Shown: one piece after another, positions 34,207-44,107 of the stretch
How positions within the stretch are numbered: position 1 is the first letter of the stretch
Layout of the letters: each line of letters begins with the position of its first letter
Assembly (NCBI RefSeq): GCF_021462825.1
Contig: NZ_JAKEEB010000020.1
Span: forward strand, 1-64,000
Length of the DNA stretch: 64,000 bases
Source of the DNA: Streptomyces glomeratus
GTDB lineage: Bacteria > Actinomycetota > Actinomycetes > Streptomycetales > Streptomycetaceae
Direction: 5' to 3'
Notes under the pieces: generated by a model
Seen by the model: the letters and a program-made list of their open reading frames with translations, nothing else
Database searches by the model: none
What the model was told of the DNA's origin: nothing
Translations under genes and position numbers: made by a program

Positions 34207-35553
34207 TCACAGCTCGAACGACTCGTGGTGGATACGGCGGTCCGGGATCCCGGCCGCCCGCAGCGCCTCGTACATGTCCTCGGCGAATCCGGGCGGACCG
34301 CACAGAAAGACGTCGTGGTCGGCGAGTTCGGGCACCGCACCGTGCAGCGCACCCGGTGTCAGGCGAGGGCGCGAGCCGTCCGCACCGTTGAGGGCGTACA
34401 GCACCCGGGCGCCGCGCCACCGGGCTATGGCCTCCAACTCGCCGCCCAGCGCCAGGTCGTCGGCCGAGCGTGCCCGGTACAGCAGCGTCACCTCGCCCGG
34501 CAGCGTCTCGAACAGGGCCCGCAGCGGGGTGATCCCGACACCGGCCGCGATCAGCAGCGACTTGCCGGTGGTCCGCCGGTCGGCGGTCAGCGATCCGTAC
34601 GGCCCCTCCGCCCACACCCGGGTGCCCGGCCGCAACAGGGCGACCGATGTGCTGTGGTCGCCGAGCGCCTTGACGGTGATGCGCAGCCGGGTGGGGCGAG
34701 GCGGCGCCGACAGGGAGTACGGTGTCGACGTCCAGCGCAAGCCGTCCGCGAGGAACCGCCAGCGGAAGAACTGCCCCGGCTCCGCGCCCAGTTCGTCCAG
34801 CCGCCGGCCCTGCACGACCACGGACCACACCCCCCGCGCCTCCTGGTGCACCGCCTCCACCCGGAGCCGGTGCCGCAGGTTCAGCCGCACGGGGGCGAGG
34901 ATCCGGAACCACATCACCAGGGCCGCGACACCCACGTACAGCGCGTACCAGAAACCCTGCGCGAGGGGGTTCCCGGCGAACTCCGCGCCCAGAGCCAGCT
35001 GATGACCGAACGCGAGGAAGACCGCGGCGTAGGTGAGCAGGTGGACGTAGTACCAGAACTCGTGGCGGGTCCGCCGGCGGACGGCGCGCATCGACGTGAC
35101 CCCGACGGCGAACAGGATGACCGTCCCAAGAGTCGCCTTGATCATCTCCGGGTAGTCGAGGACCACCGTGAGCGTCTCGTGCACGAGCGAGACACGGTCC
35201 TGGGCGGCGTACCCGGCGATGATCAGGGCGATGTGCGCGACCAGCAGGCAGACCGTGTACCGTCCGGCCATCGCGTGCCATCGGGACACCCGGTCCGAGC
35301 CGATCCGCCGCTCCAGCAGCGGCACCCGGGCCATCAGCCCGACCAGCACCGCACAGGCGTACCCGCACAGCAGCCCGGCGATCCGGCCCGCCCCGGTGAG
35401 CCGGCCGGCCGTGCCCACCACCGATCCGGTGTTCTGCCACCACAGGGCGAGGACGGCGGCCGCCCCGGCCCACAGGACGGCCGGCAGCAGGGGGGCCGGG
35501 GAGCGCCGGACGATCGGCACCGGTGGCGCCTGCTGCTCGTACACCGTGGTCAT
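34207..35553 (-). CDS. Ferric-reductase-like transmembrane ferredoxin/flavin reductase (copy 2)
   Basis: A 448-residue paralogue of the reductase at 32231: about six N-terminal helices with paired His (RWHAMAGRYTVCLLVAH, FWYYVHLLTYAAVFLAFGH), FAD site (PGQFFRWRFLADG, TPYSLSAPP) and NAD(P) site (IAAGVGITPLRALFETLPG, HDVFLCGPPGFAEDMYE). The ATG at 35553 has AAAGGA upstream. It is the first gene of the minus-strand cluster, facing the two-component system, so the whole electron-transfer unit is probably transcribed from the 35554-35773 gap. Confidence 0.88.
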   Translation of the reverse strand: MTTVYEQQAPPVPIVRRSPAPLLPAVLWAGAAAVLALWWQNTGSVVGTAGRLTGAGRIAGLLCGYACAVLVGLMARVPLLERRIGSDRVSRWHAMAGRYTVCLLVAHIALIIAGYAAQDRVSLVHETLTVVLDYPEMIKATLGTVILFAVGVTSMRAVRRRTRHEFWYYVHLLTYAAVFLAFGHQLALGAEFAGNPLAQGFWYALYVGVAALVMWFRILAPVRLNLRHRLRVEAVHQEARGVWSVVVQGRRLDELGAEPGQFFRWRFLADGLRWTSTPYSLSAPPRPTRLRITVKALGDHSTSVALLRPGTRVWAEGPYGSLTADRRTTGKSLLIAAGVGITPLRALFETLPGEVTLLYRARSADDLALGGELEAIARWRGARVLYALNGADGSRPRLTPGALHGAVPELADHDVFLCGPPGFAEDMYEALRAAGIPDRRIHHESFEL

Positions 35554-35599
35554 GGGCGGTTCCTTTCGGGCGTCGAGGACGCAACTGTGCAGGCGGAAC

Positions 35600-35618
35600 C
35601 TCTGAGGCCGCTCTGAGG
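35600..35618. promoter_or_regulatory. CTCTGAGG direct repeats, candidate response-regulator site
   Basis: CTCTGAGG occurs at 35600 and again at 35611, 11 bp apart, one helical turn, as for OmpR-type tandem sites. An inverted CTCAGAG follows at 35727-35733, near the response regulator start. Confidence 0.45.
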
Positions 35619-35773
35619 AACATGAGTCCGTCCTGAGCGGAGCAGCCGGCGAGGGGTGGCCGCGCACGTCACCCGGCGCGAGGTGCCGGGCACGCGGGGT
35701 GGAGGGCGCCGGACACTCACAGCGAACTCAGAGGCTCCGGCGGCACCGGCCGCCCGGGACGGGAGGGATCCTG

Positions 35774-36523
35774 GTGAGTGCGATGAACACACCCAGAACC
35801 GGCCGCCCCGCCCTGTCCCGTCCCGACGGCACGCCCGTGCGTGTCCTCGTCGTCGACGACGACCCGGACCTCGCCGAGGTGCTGTCCGGGGCCCTGCGCT
35901 ACGAGGGCTGGAACGTCCGCACGGCCGGCGACGGGGCCACCGCCCTCGCCGAGGCCCGCGACCTCATGCCCGACGCCGTCGTCCTGGACGTGATGCTGCC
36001 GGACACCGACGGTTTCGCGGTGCTGCGCTCCCTGCACGGTGTGAAGCCGGATGTGTGTGTGCTGTTCCTCACCGCGCGGGACGCCGTCGAGGACCGTATC
36101 GCCGGCATCACCGCGGGCGGCGACGATTACGTGACCAAACCGTTCAGCCTGGAGGAGGTCGTCGCCCGGCTGCGCGGGCTGCTGCGCCGCGCCGGAATGG
36201 CCCGGCAGCTGGAGGAGGGCCCCCGGCTGACCGTCGGGGACCTGGTCATGGACGAGGAGGCGCGTGAGGTGACCCGGGCCGGTGAGCTGATCGACCTGTC
36301 GCCCACCGAGTTCGAACTGCTGCGCTTCTTGATGCGCAATCCCCGGCGCGTGCTCAGCAAGGCACAGATCCTCGACCGGGTGTGGTCGTACGACTTCGGT
36401 GGCCGGGCCCATGTCGTCGAGCTCTACATCTCGTACCTGCGCAAGAAGGTGGACGCCGGCCGCGACCCCATGATCTACACCGTGCGCGGGGCCGGATACG
36501 TGATGAAGCCGGTGACCCGGTGA
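35774..36523 (+). CDS. OmpR-family response regulator
   Basis: A 249-residue regulator. The receiver domain (about 22-135) has the acidic pocket VLVVDDDPD, phospho-acceptor Asp72 in VVLDVMLPDTDG, and Lys in DDYVTKPFSLEEVV. The winged-helix domain (about 150-245) has IDLSPTEFELLRFLM, VWSYDFGGRAHVVELYISYLRKKVD and YTVRGAGYVMK. GGAGGG six bases before the GTG at 35774 fixes the start; upstream frame is not supported. The stop overlaps the kinase start (GTGA). Divergence from the electron-transfer cluster suggests that cluster as its target. Confidence 0.92.
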   Translation: MSAMNTPRTGRPALSRPDGTPVRVLVVDDDPDLAEVLSGALRYEGWNVRTAGDGATALAEARDLMPDAVVLDVMLPDTDGFAVLRSLHGVKPDVCVLFLTARDAVEDRIAGITAGGDDYVTKPFSLEEVVARLRGLLRRAGMARQLEEGPRLTVGDLVMDEEAREVTRAGELIDLSPTEFELLRFLMRNPRRVLSKAQILDRVWSYDFGGRAHVVELYISYLRKKVDAGRDPMIYTVRGAGYVMKPVTR

Positions 36524-38019
36524 GGGCCGGACCGGCGGGGGTACGGCGGGTGCGGCGCCTGCCCCGGCCGCGCACCCTGCGGGCCCGGCTCACCGCCGGG
36601 CTCGTCGTGCTGCTCGCGCTCAGCTGCGCCGCCGTCGGGGTGGCCGCCGTGGTGGAACTCGACGGCTTTCTCACCGGGCGGCTGGACCAGCAGCTGCGCG
36701 AGACCGGCCCGCGGTTCCCGGCGAGCCTCGAGCACGGCGTCAGACCCTCGGACCACGACGGTGACGAACACGGTGACACGCGCAAGCAGCCCGCCGGCAC
36801 GTTCGGCGCCCGGCTGGTCGGCGACACGGTCACCCAGGCGGCGGTGGTGCGCCCCGGCGACCAGAGCACCGATCTGACCGCTCCGCTGAGCGCCCGGGAC
36901 GTGCGCACACTCACGGCGGTCCGCACGGACGGCAGGGGCCACAGCGTCCATCTGTCGGCTCTGGGCGGTTACCGGGTGATGGCTACGACCGGCCGGGACG
37001 GCGACGTCCTGCTCACCGGGCTTCCGCTGGAACCGGTTCAGGCCACGGTGCACCGGCTGGAACTCGTCGCCGCCGTCGTCTTCGGCGCGGCCCTCGCGGT
37101 CACCGGGGTGGCCGGCGCCCTCTGGGTGCGCTGGTCCCTGCGGCCGCTCAGCCGGGTCGCCGACACCGCGGCCCGGGTCAGCGAGCTGCCGCTCGCCGAT
37201 GGCGAGGTCGCGCTGCCGCCGAGGGCACCCGAGAGTGATCCGCGCAGCGAGGTGGGCCGGGTCGCCACCGCCTTCAACCGCATGCTCGGCCATGTCGAGG
37301 ACGCGCTGACCAAGCGCCACGCCGTCGAGGAACGGCTGCGCGGCTTCGCCGCCGACGCCAGCCACGAGCTGCGCACGCCGGTCGCCTCGGTCCGCGGCCA
37401 TGCCGAGCTGGCGCTGCTGAACCCGGGTCCGGTCCCGCCCGAGGTGCACCGTGCCCTGGAGCGGATCGCCGCGGAGTCGGCGCGCATGGGCGAGATGGTC
37501 GACGATCTGCTGCTGCTGGCCCGGCTGGACGCGGGCCGTCCGCTGGAGCGCCGTCCCGTCGACCTCACCCGCCTGGTACTCGACGCGGTCACGGACGCGC
37601 GGGCCGCGGGTCCCGGCCACCGCTGGACGATGGAGCTGCCCGAGGAACCGGTGACGGTGGTCGGCGACACGCATCGGCTGCAGCAGGTGCTGGCCAATCT
37701 GCTGGCCAACGCGCGTCTGCACACACCTGCGGGCACCGCGGTGGTGGCCACGCTGGAGACCGAGGGCACGACGGCCGTCCTCGGGGTCCACGACGACGGT
37801 CCCGGAGTGCCCGACGACATCCGCTCCGGCGTCTTCGAACGCTTCACCCGGGCCGACCACCGGCGCCGCCCGGACCACCACGGCGGCGGCGCGGGGCTGG
37901 GCCTGGCGATCGTGGCGGCGGTGACGGAGGCGCACGGAGGAACGGTGGGGCTGGACACCCGCCCCGGTGCGACGACGTTCACCGTACGGCTGCCGGTCGG
38001 CGCGCTCAGTAGCGCGTGA
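36520..38019 (+). CDS. Membrane sensor histidine kinase
   Basis: A 499-residue kinase partnered with the preceding regulator. An Arg-rich start, TM1 at about 25-45, an extracytoplasmic sensor loop (about 48-180, with His/Asp-rich SDHDGDEHGD), TM2 at about 183-203, HAMP, HisKA with His282 in ADASHELRTPVASVRGHAE, and a HATPase domain with NLLANARLHTPAG, DDGPGVPDD and GAGLGLAIVAAVTEAHGG. The His/Asp cluster might bind metal, which would suit a redox or iron signal, but that is inference. Its 3' end overlaps the convergent L,D-transpeptidase by 14 bases. Confidence 0.92.
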   Translation: MRAGPAGVRRVRRLPRPRTLRARLTAGLVVLLALSCAAVGVAAVVELDGFLTGRLDQQLRETGPRFPASLEHGVRPSDHDGDEHGDTRKQPAGTFGARLVGDTVTQAAVVRPGDQSTDLTAPLSARDVRTLTAVRTDGRGHSVHLSALGGYRVMATTGRDGDVLLTGLPLEPVQATVHRLELVAAVVFGAALAVTGVAGALWVRWSLRPLSRVADTAARVSELPLADGEVALPPRAPESDPRSEVGRVATAFNRMLGHVEDALTKRHAVEERLRGFAADASHELRTPVASVRGHAELALLNPGPVPPEVHRALERIAAESARMGEMVDDLLLLARLDAGRPLERRPVDLTRLVLDAVTDARAAGPGHRWTMELPEEPVTVVGDTHRLQQVLANLLANARLHTPAGTAVVATLETEGTTAVLGVHDDGPGVPDDIRSGVFERFTRADHRRRPDHHGGGAGLGLAIVAAVTEAHGGTVGLDTRPGATTFTVRLPVGALSSA

Positions 38020-38713
38020 GCGCGGTGGCCCCGCCGCTCGTTCCGATCGCCATGTGCGGCGCCCGCGCGGGATCCGCCCACACCAGGATCCTCCGCATGG
38101 CGTCCTGCGGCACCGACACACAGCCCGACGTCGCCGTCTTGCCGTTGACGTGCAGGAAGATACCGGCGCCGCGTTCCCGCACCGGGGCGTGGTAGTTGAA
38201 GCCGATGACCAAGGCGTGGGAGTACTGGGGGTCGTACGCGATCAGGTGCTCCGCCTCCGCGGCCCGGCAGTCGGCCGGGAGGGGTTCCGTCCAGCGGTTG
38301 TAGGAGCGCGCGTTGTTGTCCTGGCACCACCAGGAGTCCTGGTGCACCCGGCGGTACGGCTCCCTGGTCCCCGCGGGAGCGGCCGCGATGCCGAACGCGT
38401 ACGGCAGGTCGTACAGGCCCGTCGGGGTCGTGCCGCTGCCTTGCCTGCGCGAGGTGCCCTCCACGAGGCCTCGCGCGCCGAAGCGCGCCACCGCCGAACC
38501 GGACTTCATCCACTGCCCGCCACGGAGGTCCCACCAGGTGACCGTGCCCGAGGTCGCGGCGGTCGTCGACGCCTCCGCGGTGATCAGCTGGGTGCCGCCG
38601 CCGGTGTCCGCCATCCGCCCGGGCAGCGGGACCTCCCCGGCGGGGTACGGCGCGGCGCCGGGCAGCAGGAGGAGGGAGGCGGAGGCGAGGGCGGCGACGG
38701 CACCGGAGCGCAT
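38006..38713 (-). CDS. L,D-transpeptidase (YkuD) family, secreted
   Basis: A 235-residue secreted protein. The signal peptide covers about 1-21 and the catalytic domain the C-terminal half: HALVIGFNYH, GAGIFLHVNGKTATSGCVSVP, where His and the SGC cysteine form the YkuD site. It may make 3-3 cross-links in peptidoglycan or attach proteins; the upstream half (LITAEASTTAATSGTVTWWD) is the typical Streptomyces variant. It lies head-to-tail with the flavin-nucleotide-binding gene 3 bases upstream, so cotranscription is likely, and convergently overlaps the sensor kinase. Confidence 0.85.
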   Translation of the reverse strand: MRSGAVAALASASLLLLPGAAPYPAGEVPLPGRMADTGGGTQLITAEASTTAATSGTVTWWDLRGGQWMKSGSAVARFGARGLVEGTSRRQGSGTTPTGLYDLPYAFGIAAAPAGTREPYRRVHQDSWWCQDNNARSYNRWTEPLPADCRAAEAEHLIAYDPQYSHALVIGFNYHAPVRERGAGIFLHVNGKTATSGCVSVPQDAMRRILVWADPARAPHMAIGTSGGATALTRY

Positions 38714-38716
38714 GGC

Positions 38717-39304
38717 TCAGAACGTAGACGGCGGCAGCGGCAGCGGAAGTCCCGGCAGGCCGTCGAGGCTGGTTTCGACGTGCTCTTTCCTCCGGAAGTA
38801 CGCATCGAGTGAGGCGTCGTCCTCGCGCGCGAAGCGCTGGGCGTGCAGTTCGCGGTCCTCCTGGTACGCCATGAAGGGGACCGCGTAGCCACAGGTGTCC
38901 CGGATGTGTTCCGCCGTCACGACGATGATCGCGCGCAGGCCGTGCGGGGCCGGGTCGATGCCCGGGAAGTGCGCGAGGAGATCTCCGAAGCGCGGGTCGT
39001 CGCGGAAGACCGGCTCCCCGCGGCCGTGCACCCGCACGATGTTCGGCGGGCCCTGGAAGGCGCACCACATCAGGGTGATCCGGCCGTTCTCCCGCAGGTG
39101 AGCGATGGTCTCGGCGTTGGACCCGGCGAAGTCGAGGTAGGCCACGGTGTGCTCGTCGACGACGGCGAACGAACCCTTCAGGCCCTTGGGGGAGAGGTTG
39201 ACCGTGCCGTCGGCGCCGAGAGGGGCGGTGGCGGTGAAGAACAGGGGCTGTGCCTCGATGAACGTCCGCAGTCTGCCGTCTATGCGCTCATAGGTCTTTC
39301 CCAT
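38717..39304 (-). CDS. Pyridoxamine 5'-phosphate oxidase family (flavin nucleotide binding) protein
   Basis: A 195-residue split-barrel protein: FIEAQPLFFTATAPLGADG, NLSPKGLKGSFAVVDEHTVAY, LDFAGSNAETIAHLRENGRITLMW and IVRVHGRGEPVFRDD match the FMN- or F420-binding barrel. The C-terminal extension (about 140-195) is characteristic of the actinobacterial clade. The substrate is unknown. It is probably the first gene of a pair with the L,D-transpeptidase. Confidence 0.85.
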   Translation of the reverse strand: MGKTYERIDGRLRTFIEAQPLFFTATAPLGADGTVNLSPKGLKGSFAVVDEHTVAYLDFAGSNAETIAHLRENGRITLMWCAFQGPPNIVRVHGRGEPVFRDDPRFGDLLAHFPGIDPAPHGLRAIIVVTAEHIRDTCGYAVPFMAYQEDRELHAQRFAREDDASLDAYFRRKEHVETSLDGLPGLPLPLPPSTF

Positions 39305-39583
39305 GCCGCCGATTATCGGGGAAGGTCTTTCGGCCGTCTAAGGAATTGCGGCCTCGGTGAGTCCCGGAGGAGGGTCCGCGGCCGCCCCGGCCGGCGCGCG
39401 GGGCGGCCACGGTGCCTGTCACGTCACTCGGTGAGCGTGCAGGCGGCCGGGGAGGTCGGGCCCTGCGGCGTGAGGGATGGCCGACGCGGCGTCTGTGTCC
39501 GGCGGGAGATACGGGTGAGCGGCTTTCGGCGTTCAGGGAGTTTTCAAGCCTCCTTTCGAAATCTCGCCACGACGATGAGGAGA

Positions 39584-39632
39584 TTGACGAACCATGCAGG
39601 ACCCTGCATACTCATGCATATCAGCGAATGCA
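39584..39632 (+). promoter_or_regulatory. argG promoter overlapped by two ARG boxes
   Basis: TTGACG (39584-39589) and CATACT (39607-39612) are 17 bases apart. ATGCAG-N4-CTGCAT (39594-39609) overlaps the spacer and -10, and TGCAT-N8-ATGCA (39615-39632) covers the start region; centres are 22 bp apart, as expected for paired ARG boxes. The rest of the 39305-39649 gap shows no gene. Confidence 0.75.
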
Positions 39633-39649
39633 CTGTGAGGGAGAAACCC

Positions 39650-40843
<1,194 letters not shown>

Positions 40844-40891
40844 GGCGCCGGGCCTTTCGCATCGCCCGGCACACACGCATGAGCCTGACAG

Positions 40892-40921
40892 CCGCCTCCT
40901 CACTCCCGGGTGGGGAGGCGG
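40892..40921 (+). promoter_or_regulatory. Hairpin in the argG-argH gap
   Basis: CCGCCTCC (40892-40899) pairs with GGAGGCGG (40914-40921), with CAC/GTG inside. It lies about 20 bases before the argH ribosome binding site and may modulate read-through or mRNA stability between the two genes. Confidence 0.45.
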
Positions 40922-40953
40922 TGGCACATCCCCACCTTCCGAGGAGTACAGCA

Positions 40954-42387
40954 GTGAACAGCAACAGCGGTGACGTACGGCTCTGGGGCGGCCGTTTCGC
41001 CGACGGACCCGCCGAGGCCCTGGCCAAGCTGTCCGCGTCCGTCCACTTCGACTGGCGGCTGGCGCCGTACGACATCGCGGGTTCCCGCGCCCACGCGCGC
41101 GTGCTGCACCGCGCGGGGCTCCTCACCGACGACGAGCTGACGCGGATGCTCGGCGGCCTGGACCGGCTCGAGGCCGACGTGGCCTCGGGCGACTTCGTGG
41201 GCACCATCGCCGACGAGGACGTCCACACCGCCCTGGAACGCGGCCTCCTGGAGCGCCTCGGCCCCGACCTCGGCGGCAAGCTGCGCGCCGGCCGCTCGCG
41301 CAACGACCAGGTCGCCACCCTCTTCCGGATGTATCTGCGCGACCACGCCCGCATCGTCGGCGGCCTGATCGCCGACCTCCAGGACGCCCTGGTCGGCCTC
41401 GCGGAGGCCCACCCGGACGTGGCGATGCCCGGTCGCACACATCTGCAGCACGCCCAGCCGGTGCTCTTCGCGCACCATGTGCTCGCACACGTCCAGGCAC
41501 TGTCCCGGGACGCCGAGCGGCTGCGCCAGTGGGACGAGCGCACGGCCGTCTCGCCGTACGGCTCGGGCGCCCTCGCGGGCAGCAGCCTCGGTCTCGACCC
41601 GGAGGCGGTCGCCAGGGACCTCGGCTTCGAGCACGGCAGCTCGGCCAACTCCATCGACGGCACGGCCTCGCGCGACTTCGTCGCCGAGTTCGCCTTCATC
41701 ACCGCGATGATCGGCGTGAACCTCTCCAGGATCGCCGAGGAGGTCATCATCTGGAACACGAAGGAGTTCTCCTTCGTCACCCTCCACGACGCCTTCTCCA
41801 CCGGCTCCTCGATCATGCCGCAGAAGAAGAACCCGGACATCGCGGAGCTGGCGCGCGGCAAGAGCGGCCGTCTGATCGGCAATCTGACCGGCCTCCTGGC
41901 CACCCTGAAGGCCCTGCCGCTCGCGTACAACCGCGACCTTCAGGAGGACAAGGAGCCCGTCTTCGACTCCATCGACCAGCTGGAGGTCCTGCTCCCGGCC
42001 TTCACCGGCATGATGGCCACGCTGACCGTGCACCGCGAGCGTCTGGAGGAGCTGGCCCCGGCCGGTTTCTCGCTCGCCACGGATGTCGCCGAGTGGCTGG
42101 TCAAGCAGGGTGTGCCCTTCCGGGTGGCGCACGAAGTCGCCGGTGAGTGCGTGAAGGCGGCGGAGGCCGAGGGCAAGGAGCTGGACGAGCTGACGGACGA
42201 ACAGTTCACCAAGATCAGCGCCCATCTCACCCCGGAGGTCCGTACCGTCCTCAACGTCCCCGGTGCCCTCGCCTCCCGCAACGGCCGTGGCGGCACGGCA
42301 CCCGAGGCGGTCGCCGTCCAGCTCGCCGAGGTGAAGGCGGACCTGGCGGCGCAGCACGCGTGGGCCACCGCGAAGCAGAAGAAGTAG
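40954..42387 (+). CDS. argH: Argininosuccinate lyase
   Basis: Last step of arginine synthesis: cleavage of argininosuccinate to arginine and fumarate. The 477-residue product shows LWGGRFADGPAEALAKLS, the family signature GSSIMPQKKNPDIAE with the catalytic Ser loop, and GRTHLQHAQPVLFAHH. The GTG at 40954 has GAGGAG upstream. It is 110 bases after argG and probably in the same transcript. Confidence 0.96.
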   Translation: MNSNSGDVRLWGGRFADGPAEALAKLSASVHFDWRLAPYDIAGSRAHARVLHRAGLLTDDELTRMLGGLDRLEADVASGDFVGTIADEDVHTALERGLLERLGPDLGGKLRAGRSRNDQVATLFRMYLRDHARIVGGLIADLQDALVGLAEAHPDVAMPGRTHLQHAQPVLFAHHVLAHVQALSRDAERLRQWDERTAVSPYGSGALAGSSLGLDPEAVARDLGFEHGSSANSIDGTASRDFVAEFAFITAMIGVNLSRIAEEVIIWNTKEFSFVTLHDAFSTGSSIMPQKKNPDIAELARGKSGRLIGNLTGLLATLKALPLAYNRDLQEDKEPVFDSIDQLEVLLPAFTGMMATLTVHRERLEELAPAGFSLATDVAEWLVKQGVPFRVAHEVAGECVKAAEAEGKELDELTDEQFTKISAHLTPEVRTVLNVPGALASRNGRGGTAPEAVAVQLAEVKADLAAQHAWATAKQKK

Positions 42388-42514
42388 CCGGTCGTACGGG
42401 GGAAGGGCGGCCGGGTTACGTTGGTCCGAGCCGCAAGGAGCCGACCGAACGGAGCCCGCGATGCCCTTCGCCCTTCCCTCAGCTCCGGGCCTCGCTCGAG
42501 CAGGGGAGACCCCT

Positions 42515-43471
42515 ATGGCCTCAGCCACCACGCCCACCTGCCGCCTCGGCCTGGGTCTCGCCGCCGTCGGCCGCCCCGGCTACATCAACCTGGGCCGCGA
42601 GCAGGACCTCCCGGCCGTCCGCAGTGTCGACGCCCTGCGCGTCCGTACCCACGAACTGCTGGACGCGGCCTACGCCCAGGGGGTCCGCTACGTCGACGTG
42701 GCCCGCTCCTACGGCCGCTCCGAGGAGTTCCTCGCCGGCTGGCTGAACGCCCGCCCCGAGATCGACGACGTCGTCGTCGGCAGCAAGTGGGGGTACACCT
42801 ACACCGCGGGCTGGACCACCGACGCCGAGCGGCACGAGGTCAAGGACCACAGTGTCGCGACCTACCAGCGGCAGCGTGCAGAGACCGCCGCCCTGCTCGG
42901 CGACCGGCTCGGCCTCTACCAGATCCACTCGGTGACGCCCGACAGCCCCGCGCTCACCGACAGGGAACTCCACGCGAGGCTCGCCGAGGCCGCCGCGGAG
43001 GGCCTCACGATCGGCTTCTCCACCAGCGGCCCGGCGCAGGCCGACGCGATCCGTGCCGCGCTCGCCGTGACCGTGGACGGCGAACCCCTCTTCCGTACCG
43101 TCCAGTCCACGTACAACCTCCTGGAGACCTCGGCCGCCCCGGCGCTCGCCGAGGCCCATGACGCCGGGGTCGCCGTCATCGTCAAGGAGGGGATGGCCAA
43201 CGGCAGGCTGGCGGGCCCGTATGCGCCCGAAGCGCTGAGGGCCGTGGCCGAGGAGACGTCGCTGGGCTCCGATGCGGTCGCCCTCGCCGTGGTCCTGGGC
43301 CGGCCCTGGGTCGATGTCGTTCTCTCCGGTGCCGCCACCACGGACCAGCTCGCCTCCAACCTGCACGCCGCCGCCGTGGACCTCGACGAGGACCAGCTCG
43401 CCCGGCTGGAGGCCCTCGCCGAGGAACCGCGCGCGTACTGGGAGCGGCGCGGACGGTTGCCCTGGCACTGA
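42515..43471 (+). CDS. Aldo/keto reductase
   Basis: An NADPH-dependent barrel reductase of about 318 residues. The catalytic tetrad can be followed: Asp in VDVARSYGRSEEFL, its Tyr, Lys in VVGSKWGYTY and His in LYQIHSVTPD; SGAATTDQLASNL near the end matches the cofactor-binding loop. GGGGAG before ATG 42515 supports this start; an in-frame ATG at 42461, also preceded by GGAG, would add 18 residues. The substrate is unknown. It lies 84 bases before the TetR-MFS pair and may be a separate unit. Confidence 0.85.
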   Translation: MASATTPTCRLGLGLAAVGRPGYINLGREQDLPAVRSVDALRVRTHELLDAAYAQGVRYVDVARSYGRSEEFLAGWLNARPEIDDVVVGSKWGYTYTAGWTTDAERHEVKDHSVATYQRQRAETAALLGDRLGLYQIHSVTPDSPALTDRELHARLAEAAAEGLTIGFSTSGPAQADAIRAALAVTVDGEPLFRTVQSTYNLLETSAAPALAEAHDAGVAVIVKEGMANGRLAGPYAPEALRAVAEETSLGSDAVALAVVLGRPWVDVVLSGAATTDQLASNLHAAAVDLDEDQLARLEALAEEPRAYWERRGRLPWH

Positions 43472-43518
43472 TCGACTCCGGTCCGAAGGCACGACTACTG
43501 AGACCTTCACGCCTCGTG

Positions 43519-43558
43519 TGAGACAAAGAAGTCTCATGTGCGATAACATCGTCTCATG
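43519..43558 (+). promoter_or_regulatory. TetR operator and leaderless promoter
   Basis: TGAGAC-N6-GTCTCA (43519-43536) is a perfect inverted repeat. GTCTCATG recurs at 43531 and 43551, and ATGT-N6-ACAT (43536-43549) overlaps a -10 TAACAT (43544-43549) that lies 6 bases before the ATG. The arrangement suits autorepression of a leaderless tetR. Confidence 0.6.
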
Positions 43559-44107
43559 GCCGTCGATCGTGACCACGTGCTGCGCAGCGCAGCCGCCCTG
43601 CTCACCCGGAAGTCCACCGCCACCATGGACGAGGTCGCCAAGGCGGCCGGGATCAGCCGGGCCACGCTGCACCGCCATTTCGCCGGACGCGACGCGCTCG
43701 TACGGGCCCTGGAGACGCTCGGCATCCAGGAGTGCGAGGCGGCGCTGGACGCCGCACGGCTCGATGACGGCCCGGCGCGGGAAGCCCTGCGCCGGTTCGT
43801 GACGGAGATCGAGCCCGCCGCGGCCCTCCTCGCCTTCCTCTACAGCGAGAACCAGCTCTACGAGGGCGAGGAGCAGAACGCGGGCTGGGCCCGGATCGAC
43901 GCCCGGATGGCGGCGCTGTTCCGGCGCGGCCAGTCGAGCGGCGAGTTCCGCATCGACCTCACCCCCGCTTGGCTCACCGACGCGCTCTACGGCCTGCTGG
44001 CCTCGGGCGCCTGGGCCACGACGGAGGGCCGTCTGGCCCCCAAGGACTTCACCTACATGATCGTCGAGCTGTTCCTCGGCGGCGCCCTCAGGAGAGAGGA
44101 ACCATGA
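43556..44107 (+). CDS. TetR family repressor
   Basis: A 183-residue repressor. The N-terminal HTH (STATMDEVAKAAGISRATLHRHFAGRDAL) is typical; the C-terminal ligand domain (about 60-180) is specific to this clade. It overlaps the MFS gene by four bases (ATGA) and is preceded by a perfect operator-like repeat, so it should repress its own two-gene unit until a toxic ligand binds. Confidence 0.9.
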   Translation: MAVDRDHVLRSAAALLTRKSTATMDEVAKAAGISRATLHRHFAGRDALVRALETLGIQECEAALDAARLDDGPAREALRRFVTEIEPAAALLAFLYSENQLYEGEEQNAGWARIDARMAALFRRGQSSGEFRIDLTPAWLTDALYGLLASGAWATTEGRLAPKDFTYMIVELFLGGALRREEP

